Of a stretch of DNA of 32,107 bases, positions 15,647 through 22,762 are shown in pieces; within the stretch, counting starts at the first letter, position 1; every line of letters starts with the position of its first letter. The notes under the pieces are model-generated. The model was not told the DNA's origin, ran no database searches, and saw nothing but the letters and a program-made list of their open reading frames with translations. The position numbers were made by a program, and so were the translations under genes. Source of the DNA: Acidobacteriota bacterium (GTDB taxonomy: Bacteria > Acidobacteriota > Thermoanaerobaculia > Multivoradales > J023). Location: the NCBI GenBank assembly GCA_029263395.1, contig JAJCXO010000113.1, positions 1-32,107 on the forward strand, written 5' to 3'.

Positions 15647-18550
15647 CTAACGTGCGGCCGGGCGGGACGCCATCCGCTTTGCTGCCGAGCGGATGACCGG
15701 GTTAGCTGAGGGATTGTTGCCAATCTTCTGCAGCTCTTGCAACCCCTGCCTGGAACGCGACATTGTCGGCAGATAACGACTAGCAAAGTTTTGAGTGCAC
15801 TTGGGGTGGTTGAGGGCAGCCACCAATGGCGCACTACGGGTAAATAGCTCTGGCTTCTTGAGCAGCGCGTTCAGTACCGAAGAGTTCACTTCCCGTAACC
15901 GCAGCACCCGCTCGACATTCATCAACCCGACATGGCGCAAGGTTTCGCAGGCGATCCGATGGTCAGGATGTGAAACGAACCAATAAACGTAGCGAGCTTC
16001 GCCTGCCAGCCGACGTTGAATTGTCAACGGTAGCTTCTTGATGCCAGCCGGCGGCTTGCTCGGCGTTTTGTCCGCTGTTTTGCGGGTCTCTTCCAACGTC
16101 TTGCGCAGGCTTTCGAAATACTCGACCTTGAGCCCTGCTTTCTGGGAGCGCTCGAGAAACTTGCGCAAGATGTCGTCGAAACGTTCAAAGTAGCCGGTTT
16201 CGACCAAGAAGGTGAAATCGAGCAGCACCATGATCAACTTGGTCAGAATCGAGACTTCATCCCGTGACCTGAAACCTTCAACCGCCTGTTCGAGCTGCGC
16301 GCGAATACAATCGAAGAAGATCTTCTCGGCGTCCTCGCTGTTGCTCTTCTTGACCCGCTCGCCGATCGCGTAAAGGCTGACGATCGGCACGTTGGGCAGC
16401 GATAGGGTTTGCCACATCGAGTTCGGAGCCAGTTTCATGGCTGCTGCCAAACGCACCGCCGGGTCGCCGTGCCCGATCACCAAACATCGCCACACGACTT
16501 GCAAGTCTTGCGGGCTAGCCTGGTGGCCAATCTTGGCGAACGCGCTGATCACCACCTCTTCGCTGGGTGCTTTGAGCTGGGCCAAGGCTTGCCTGACGAT
16601 GTCGAAACGAGGGTCTTTCACCGGTTCGCCAGCGAGGATGTCGTAGATCTTCGCCTCGTTGGCTCGCTGGCGACCACGGATCGAATAAAGATCGTCGAGC
16701 AGCGCCAGGTCAGCGGTCTCCCACAACTTGTCGACCAGGCCGGAATGGCGAGAGTCGGAGCCATAGGAGCGGACGAACTCCAATAAGCCGGTCTTGCGAT
16801 TGAGCAGCAGCTCAGTCAGTGCCGTTTCGCTATCGAGCACATCAGCGCGAAGAAAGGTCTCGATCTTCTTCATCAGATCCTGGTCGACCTTCGAAGGTTC
16901 GGTCGCAACCTCCGCACCGGTGCCGGCCAACGACCGGCAGCGTTGCTCGAGCTTGTCCATGATCACCACTGGCCGGGAGCGGCGACGGGACGCAGCCTGA
17001 ACAATCGCCTCCAGCTTGCGGGCCTTGCCGGCCGTAAAGGCGCCAGAGACGTAACACTTCCGCAGCGTCTTCCAGACCTCGGACTCCTCCCGGATCATTT
17101 CCTGAGTTGCGGTAGCAAGCTCGAGCAAAAATTCTTTGGGCCAATCCTGATCGATGTTGCTGAAGGCAGAGGAGTATTTGTTTAGCAGCGAATACGTTTC
17201 ATCAATCGCGGTGCTCATCGCTTCCAGACCCGAGATATCGAGCGACCCACTCGGAATCGTAAGGATCTCTCGGACTTGACCTGTCTGCTCCTTGAGCTTG
17301 CGAGTCAGCTCGGCGAGGTTGGCCTCGCGGGCTCCACCGTTTGACGACGGTAGGCTACACACATAGACCGGCTCGCCTTCGAAGCGTTCTTTGTATTTGA
17401 AGTGGGGCTTGAGGCGAGTGTCGACACGCTCCAACAGTCGGCGCGTAATCGACAGCTCCCCGGGATCTGTGTTCGTGCGTTGCAACTCGACCACAAAATC
17501 GAGGTCCTCGGACGAAATCTCCGATGACGGCAGCTTGAAGATGATCACCGCATCATGGGCCGCGGCCCGGGTCTTGACGGTGACAGCCAGCGGGTTCTGT
17601 GCCGGATCGAGATTGAAAACCGGCAGGCTGTGGAGCACCTTCAACCCGGTCATGATGGCGTGATCGAAGCTGCGGTTCGACCAGAAGATCAATAGCCCCC
17701 GGTTGGCGTTCCACGAAAAAATGTCACCACCATAGTTCGACGCCGTCCCACTGACCAAGTCTTTGAACGCTGAATAGAGCGTTTCGATACCGGCTGAGCT
17801 TGTTTCCCGCGCCTTGGCGATCTGCTCGCTTTCCGCAAGTTCGATCGAGAGGAACGAAACCTCGTAGGCTTTCCCCGGCTGCATCCGTTTTTCAAACTCG
17901 GCTGCATCGGCTGACTGGCTCGGTGCGCTTTTGACCGCCGGTGTCGGTTGCGGCTTGCTCGTTTCGGCCACTCGATCCGGTGCTGCACCGCCTGCGGTTT
18001 TGGTGCCGCCATTGAGCTTCTGAAGAAATTCGGACAGACGGCTAGCCAGTTGTTCTTCGAGGTCGGTTGACGAACGGAACTCGGAATAGGGTACTGGGTT
18101 GGTGGCAGTCAACGAGAAGGGGGAAAAGAACTGGCTGACTCGATCGAATGCCTTGCCGTTGATGTCGGTCAGCTTCTCTGGCAACCGCATACAGCGATAG
18201 AGCAAACAGGCCGACGCACGGTGCTGCTTCCAAAAAGAATAGGCCAAGCCAAAGTTGCGTTCAGTGCTGGGGCCAGCATCGTTTCCCGACGCCGAAGCCG
18301 TCGCCAGGTCATCAAAACCCAGCCAAGCAATACCGACGAAGACATCGTGTTCGTCAACCTCGACTTCTTCGAGCACCGCACTCTCCGGCAGGCTCATCAA
18401 AGCCGCGATGTGGCTATTCCAATCGACAACTTCGAGGAATAGCTCCGAGCCGAGCTTGGCACCGTTCTCTTGATTGAGCCGGTCAGCGACTCGCTTCGTC
18501 GCTGCTTTGTAGTTGGCGACGTCGATCGGCGCCGCGAGAAATAATCTCAC
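15647..18550 (-). CDS. Large multidomain protein: DUF4062-like N-terminus, degenerate nucleotide-cyclase-like domain, helical-repeat C-terminus
   Basis: A 967-residue cytoplasmic protein with no signal peptide or TM segment. Residues 1-178 resemble DUF4062-type signalling domains: RLFLAAPIDV at the start, HDVFVGIAWLGFDD (68-81) and a FGLAYSFWKQ helix near 100. After a Pro/Ala/Lys linker (179-225), residues 228-400 resemble a class III nucleotidyl cyclase. The two metal Asp positions appear to be Glu237 (FLSIELAES) and Asn283 (GGDIFSWNANRGLLIF), so it is probably inactive or a nucleotide sensor. Residues about 410-967 are mostly helical with HEAT-like units, ending in a basic SAAKRMASRPAAR tail. 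The start is a GTG at 18550 with AAGG 9 nt upstream. It sits between threonine synthase and cystathionine beta-synthase genes. These domain calls are by eye and need profile searches. Confidence 0.7.
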   Translation of the reverse strand: MRLFLAAPIDVANYKAATKRVADRLNQENGAKLGSELFLEVVDWNSHIAALMSLPESAVLEEVEVDEHDVFVGIAWLGFDDLATASASGNDAGPSTERNFGLAYSFWKQHRASACLLYRCMRLPEKLTDINGKAFDRVSQFFSPFSLTATNPVPYSEFRSSTDLEEQLASRLSEFLQKLNGGTKTAGGAAPDRVAETSKPQPTPAVKSAPSQSADAAEFEKRMQPGKAYEVSFLSIELAESEQIAKARETSSAGIETLYSAFKDLVSGTASNYGGDIFSWNANRGLLIFWSNRSFDHAIMTGLKVLHSLPVFNLDPAQNPLAVTVKTRAAAHDAVIIFKLPSSEISSEDLDFVVELQRTNTDPGELSITRRLLERVDTRLKPHFKYKERFEGEPVYVCSLPSSNGGAREANLAELTRKLKEQTGQVREILTIPSGSLDISGLEAMSTAIDETYSLLNKYSSAFSNIDQDWPKEFLLELATATQEMIREESEVWKTLRKCYVSGAFTAGKARKLEAIVQAASRRRSRPVVIMDKLEQRCRSLAGTGAEVATEPSKVDQDLMKKIETFLRADVLDSETALTELLLNRKTGLLEFVRSYGSDSRHSGLVDKLWETADLALLDDLYSIRGRQRANEAKIYDILAGEPVKDPRFDIVRQALAQLKAPSEEVVISAFAKIGHQASPQDLQVVWRCLVIGHGDPAVRLAAAMKLAPNSMWQTLSLPNVPIVSLYAIGERVKKSNSEDAEKIFFDCIRAQLEQAVEGFRSRDEVSILTKLIMVLLDFTFLVETGYFERFDDILRKFLERSQKAGLKVEYFESLRKTLEETRKTADKTPSKPPAGIKKLPLTIQRRLAGEARYVYWFVSHPDHRIACETLRHVGLMNVERVLRLREVNSSVLNALLKKPELFTRSAPLVAALNHPKCTQNFASRYLPTMSRSRQGLQELQKIGNNPSANPVIRSAAKRMASRPAAR

Positions 18551-18572
18551 CTAGTGCAACCTTGCCACTTTA

Positions 18573-18612
18573 TTGCAAACTTCGAAATTGCAAATTCGAA
18601 TTGCAAACTCGA
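18573..18612. promoter_or_regulatory. Three tandem TTGCAAA-TTCGA boxes upstream of the 967-residue gene
   Basis: Three contiguous direct repeats: TTGCAAACTTCGAAA (18573-18587), TTGCAAATTCGAA (18588-18600) and TTGCAAACTCGA (18601-18612). They are AT-rich and lie 23-62 nt before the GTG of the 967-residue gene, in the 102-nt gap after the threonine synthase stop. They look like an operator array rather than a terminator. TTCGAA in two of the copies is itself palindromic. Confidence 0.5.
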
Positions 18613-18652
18613 CTTCCGACCGACACAGTGTAATGGTAACACGCAACCCAGG

Positions 18653-19849
18653 TCACTTCGCCTCTTCCTGCAAGCGCAGTTCCGGATGTTTGAGCCCGCT
18701 GCCGGTGTTGAAAAGTACGGTTCGTGCTCCCCTATCCAGGCGCCCGCTCGCCACAAGATGCCGCAAGCCAGCGAGTAATGCACCGCCCTCGGGGCAGGCG
18801 TCAATCCCCTCAGTTGCCGCAATCTCTCGCATGCCAGCAAGGATTTCATCCTCTTCGACGGTAATCGCATCACCGCCGCTCTGGCGCAACACCCCGAGGA
18901 TCAAGTCATCTGCAAACGGCGTCGGCACCCGGATGCCTGGAGCCAGGGTCGCGGCGTCCACCCATGCTTCGGCCCGCTTCGCGCCAGCCTCGAAGGCTCG
19001 CACAATCGGTGCACAGCCGCTGGCTTGCACCACGATCATGCGTGGCCGGCGAGAGTCGATCAACCCCATCTCCTCCAACTCGTCGAATGCCTTCCACATT
19101 CCGACCAATCCGGTGCCACCGCCGATCGGATAAAGGATTGCGTCCGGCAACTCACCATCGAATTGCTCCCACAGCTCGAAGCCCATGGTCTTCTTACCCT
19201 CGGCCCGATAGGGCTCCTTCAGGGTGGCGATATCGAACCAATCAGACTCACGGCATAGGGCGGCAACTTTCTTGCCGGCATCGGAGATCAACCCGTCAAC
19301 CAGGTCGAGCTCTGCCCCGTAGGCTCGGACTTCGTCTTTCATAGTGCGTGGTGCGTCGGCCGGCATCGCAACGTAGACGTCGAGGCCACCGCGGGCTCCG
19401 TAAGCTGCTGCCGCACCACCGGCGTTCCCCGCGGTCGGCAATGCCAGCTTACGAGTGCCGAGCTCAACCGCTTTCGAAGCGGCCGCGGACAACCCTCTCG
19501 CTTTGAACGAGCCGGTTGGATTGGCGCCCTCGTCTTTGATGTACAACTGCGGCATCTCTAGGGACTTACCAAGCCGTTCGGTGAACAACAGCGGCGTCAT
19601 ACCTTCACCCAACGTCACCACGGAGGCACAGTCCCTGATCGGCATCACCTCCCAATATCGCCAGATGCTGGCAACTCTGCCGGCGATGGACTCGCGGGTG
19701 AACGTGCGCTTGGCCGCCTTCAGGTCATACCGAGCCAACAAAACTCTGCCGCAGGCAGTACACATCGTCTGAGGCACTTGATCGTCGTGACGCTCGCCAC
19801 AGATCGAGCACTCGAGATACAACACGGTCGACACAGGCTGCTGGCTCAT
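18653..19849 (-). CDS. thrC: Threonine synthase with N-terminal zinc-ribbon
   Basis: Converts O-phosphohomoserine to threonine, PLP-dependent. It is 398 residues. Cys14, Cys17, Cys30 and Cys33 (CSIC and CTAC) form a zinc-ribbon seen in archaeal-type and many bacterial threonine synthases. LGEGMTPL (80-87) is diagnostic of the family, PTGSFKARG holds the PLP lysine Lys116, and TAGNAGGAAAAYGARGG and PIGGGTGLVGMWKAF follow. The ATG has GGGAG 4 nt upstream. It is divergent from the SDR gene (179 nt gap) and 102 nt upstream of the 967-residue gene. A related family member with a different substrate is possible, but this is the best call. Confidence 0.88.
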   Translation of the reverse strand: MSQQPVSTVLYLECSICGERHDDQVPQTMCTACGRVLLARYDLKAAKRTFTRESIAGRVASIWRYWEVMPIRDCASVVTLGEGMTPLLFTERLGKSLEMPQLYIKDEGANPTGSFKARGLSAAASKAVELGTRKLALPTAGNAGGAAAAYGARGGLDVYVAMPADAPRTMKDEVRAYGAELDLVDGLISDAGKKVAALCRESDWFDIATLKEPYRAEGKKTMGFELWEQFDGELPDAILYPIGGGTGLVGMWKAFDELEEMGLIDSRRPRMIVVQASGCAPIVRAFEAGAKRAEAWVDAATLAPGIRVPTPFADDLILGVLRQSGGDAITVEEDEILAGMREIAATEGIDACPEGGALLAGLRHLVASGRLDRGARTVLFNTGSGLKHPELRLQEEAK

Positions 19850-20028
19850 AGGTCTCCCGGAAGAGGGGCTGTTGAAACAACGTACGGACGCTTCGCACGA
19901 AGATAGCCAAACGTCATGAGTGTTTGGCGAATCTAGCCGTTGCTACAATGCCGATCAAGTCTTTGTGAGTCGAATCTGACCCGATCACCTTTTCCGGTGG
20001 TCGGTGGTCACCAACCGGGGGAAAGTAT

Positions 20029-20802
20029 TTGCGTGTCGAGAACAAGACGATCATCGTCACGGGTGGTGGTAGCGGTATTGGGCGAGCTTTGTGTCGGGCG
20101 TTTGCAGCCGAGGCCGCCCGCGGCGTTGTCGTTTCCGACATCAACCGTGAGAGTGCTGAGCAGGTTGCAAAAGAGATCAACGGTTTGGCGGTGGCTGCCG
20201 ACGTCGCAGTCGAAGCCGACGTAAAGACGCTAGTCGCCGAGGCGCGGGCGGAGTATGGGGCCATCGATCTGTTCTGTTGCAACGCCGGCATCGCAATCGA
20301 AGGCGGCGTCGACACCCCGGACGACGCCTGGCAGCGGATCATGCAAGTCAACTTCATGGCCCATGTGTATGCGGCCCGCGCCGTCTTGCCGGAAATGCTC
20401 GAGCGCGGCAACGGCGGCTTCCTGGTCACCTCATCCGCTGCCGGTCTCCTGACCCAAATTGGCTCGGCTCCGTATGCGGTCACCAAACATGCGGCGGTCG
20501 CCTTCGCGGAGTGGCTTTCGGTCACCCATGGCGACCAAGGGCTCGAGGTCTTCTGTCTATGTCCACAGGGCGTCCGCACCGCCATGATGCACCAATTCGA
20601 AGACGAGTCCGCGATCGGCGACTATCTCGCTAAAGTTGCTGTAGAGCCCGAAGACGTTGCTGCCGCGGTTATCAAAGCCATGGCCGATCAAACCTTCCTT
20701 GTCCTCCCCCACCCTGAGGTGGCCGACTTCTTCCAACGCAAGGCAAACGATTACGATCGTTGGCTCGGCGGCATGCGCCGCTTCCAGAAGAGCCTCGGCT
20801 AG
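20029..20802 (+). CDS. Short-chain dehydrogenase/reductase
   Basis: A 257-residue classical SDR, soluble. Visible are the Rossmann motif TGGGSGIG (11-18), Asp37 at the end of beta 2 (NAD preference inferred), CNAG (84-87) and the catalytic Ser135/136, Tyr149 and Lys153 (SSAAGLLTQ and YAVTKHAAV). The substrate is not predictable. The start is a TTG at 20029 preceded by GGGGGAAAG; no better start fits the Rossmann N-terminus. A TACAAT lies at 19944-19949 but with no good -35. The gene stands alone, divergent from threonine synthase and convergent with the K+ channel gene. Confidence 0.93.
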   Translation: MRVENKTIIVTGGGSGIGRALCRAFAAEAARGVVVSDINRESAEQVAKEINGLAVAADVAVEADVKTLVAEARAEYGAIDLFCCNAGIAIEGGVDTPDDAWQRIMQVNFMAHVYAARAVLPEMLERGNGGFLVTSSAAGLLTQIGSAPYAVTKHAAVAFAEWLSVTHGDQGLEVFCLCPQGVRTAMMHQFEDESAIGDYLAKVAVEPEDVAAAVIKAMADQTFLVLPHPEVADFFQRKANDYDRWLGGMRRFQKSLG

Positions 20803-20994
20803 TGTCCTGTTTGACTAGAACCTTCCGATTATTCTCGAGAATTCTTGTGGCTGCCAAGGCTTGCCGACGCAGGAATAGTGGGGCTCTTTAGAGGAGACGT
20901 AACGTCGGCAGGCGCGAGAAAGACCGAGCTGGAGGGAATAGGCAAACAGGGCACTAGATCGAAGTCAGGTATGACCTGGTACCGGTCTCAGACC
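20803..20994. other. Convergent intergenic region
   Basis: 192 nt between the ends of the SDR and K+ channel genes. It contains a perfect 12-bp palindrome ATTCTCGAGAAT (about 20830-20841) but no clear rho-independent terminator or gene. Confidence 0.4.
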
Positions 20995-22692
20995 TTATTT
21001 GAACTCCGCAGCGAAGGCCTCTCGCTGCTCGGTTGTCCCCAGCATCAAGAGGCGGCTGCCGGGCGGAAGCTGCATCGACGGCGTGGGATTAGTGAGCGTC
21101 TCGCCGCCGCTTTCGATCGCGATCACGATCAAGCCCGTGCTAGAGCCGATGTGGCTCTCGGCGAGGGTCTTGCCGGCCAGCGAATCCGGGACGCTGATGA
21201 GGAAGAAGTCAGCTCCCTCGCCAACCATGACCGGCTCTCGGTCGAGCAGCAGTGAGATGACGTGTTCCCTACCCAGCGAGGTGTAGCTCAAGGCTGAATC
21301 GGCGCCCGCACGATAGATCGACTCGATGTTGCGCTGGTGAGTGATCCGGGTGACGATATTGAGACTCGGCTTGAGCCGTCGGCAGTAGACCGTGAGGTGG
21401 ACGTTGACCGCGTCGTTGTTGGTGGTCAGCGCCACCGCGCTGGCCTCTTCCAGCCCCGCCTCGAACAGGACAGCCCGATCCGACGCGTCGCCGATGACCA
21501 GCTTGTCGACTTCCGCCCGCAAGGCCGTTTCAAGGCGCGGGTCTTTGTCTACTACGTGTACCATCACGCCCCGGCGCCTGAGCGCCGCGGCGGCAGCCCG
21601 GCCCACCCTGCCGCCGCCAATGACGAGCACCGGATGGGACGAGTCCGGGGCCTCGAGCAACTGGTTGAGTCGCTCGACCTGCGGTCGGGTGCCGATCGCC
21701 ACCGGGACGGAAAAGCGTCCGAGCCGCAGATCGCCTCGGACGGGCCGCACCTGGCCCTTCTCCCAAACCCCTACGACGTTGAGCCCGGTTAGCTCCCGCA
21801 GCCGCGTCTCTTTCAGGGTCTTCCCGGCCAGCGCCGTGTCATGAACTATGAACTCGACGATCTGGAGATCCCTGTAAGTTCCCACGACGTGCGCCGAATC
21901 GGCGCCGATCGTGATCCGCGCGGCCAGATGCTCGCCGAGCTTGCGCTTCAAGGGCAGGACATGGGTGGCGCCTGAAAGCTCGAGGATGTCGATTGAATCC
22001 TCGGCCTCGGCAAATGCGCAAATCGGGACTTCCGAGTCGATTTCCCGGACGGTCAGCGTGATGCCGGTGTTGATCATGTCCTCGGCATTGGCGATCACCA
22101 TTCTCGCGGCCGACACGCTGAGCTTCTCGTAGGTCGTCCGACTGTCGACCTCGCCGCTGACGACGGAAATCCCGTCGCCGATCATCCGTTCAGCCACCAC
22201 CGGATCGGACTCGATGACGAAGTAGGGGATTTGGTTGAAAGCGAGTTTCTGGATCAGGCCGGGAGCGACCGAGTCGTAGCGACAGATAATAACGTGACCG
22301 GCGGTGCCATCGGGAACCTTACGCGGCGCCCGCTGCCGAATCTGCGCCTCGAGCCAAGGGGCATAGAAGTAGCGTATGAACGCGAACGGCAGCATGATCA
22401 AGAGCAGCACGATGCCCGAAAGCAGGACAACGATCGAGAACAGCCGGCCAAGATCGGTGTGGAAGGTGATGTCACCGAAGCCCAGAGTACTCATCACGGT
22501 GAGGGTCCAGTAGACGCCCGTGAGCCAGGAGTGCTGCTGGCCCTCGAAAACCGCCATGATGAAGTGAAAGAGGACAGAGTAGACGGCGACCACGCCGAGC
22601 ATGAAGAGCAGAAACTTGAAAAGCGCGCCAAGATTCTTGCGACTCTGGCGTTCCCTCAGGAAATAGGCCATCTCAGAAATAATAAATTTCAT
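20995..22692 (-). CDS. Two-RCK ligand-gated potassium channel (GsuK-like)
   Basis: A 565-residue inner-membrane channel subunit. TM1 is about residues 24-48, the pore helix and selectivity filter TLGFGD are 69-74, and TM2 is about 84-108. Two cytoplasmic RCK units follow. RCK1 begins at GHVIICRYDSVAPG (about 132) and lacks a Gly-rich dinucleotide loop; RCK2 has the canonical VLVIGGGRVGRAAA (about 353). Each is followed by a TrkA-C-like region, the last ending with LMLGTTEQREAF. TLGFGD in place of TVGYGD and two tandem RCKs match the multi-ligand-gated GsuK channel of Geobacter. The octameric RCK ring would be formed by a tetramer, as known for that type. It lies 70 nt after the kinase gene on the same strand. 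Confidence 0.93.
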   Translation of the reverse strand: MKFIISEMAYFLRERQSRKNLGALFKFLLFMLGVVAVYSVLFHFIMAVFEGQQHSWLTGVYWTLTVMSTLGFGDITFHTDLGRLFSIVVLLSGIVLLLIMLPFAFIRYFYAPWLEAQIRQRAPRKVPDGTAGHVIICRYDSVAPGLIQKLAFNQIPYFVIESDPVVAERMIGDGISVVSGEVDSRTTYEKLSVSAARMVIANAEDMINTGITLTVREIDSEVPICAFAEAEDSIDILELSGATHVLPLKRKLGEHLAARITIGADSAHVVGTYRDLQIVEFIVHDTALAGKTLKETRLRELTGLNVVGVWEKGQVRPVRGDLRLGRFSVPVAIGTRPQVERLNQLLEAPDSSHPVLVIGGGRVGRAAAAALRRRGVMVHVVDKDPRLETALRAEVDKLVIGDASDRAVLFEAGLEEASAVALTTNNDAVNVHLTVYCRRLKPSLNIVTRITHQRNIESIYRAGADSALSYTSLGREHVISLLLDREPVMVGEGADFFLISVPDSLAGKTLAESHIGSSTGLIVIAIESGGETLTNPTPSMQLPPGSRLLMLGTTEQREAFAAEFK

Positions 22693-22762
22693 GCCACGAT
22701 TGTATAACCCGCATCGGGTGTCCGGGTTCCGGGGCGCGCTGGCAGGTGAGAGCTAGCGCGCC

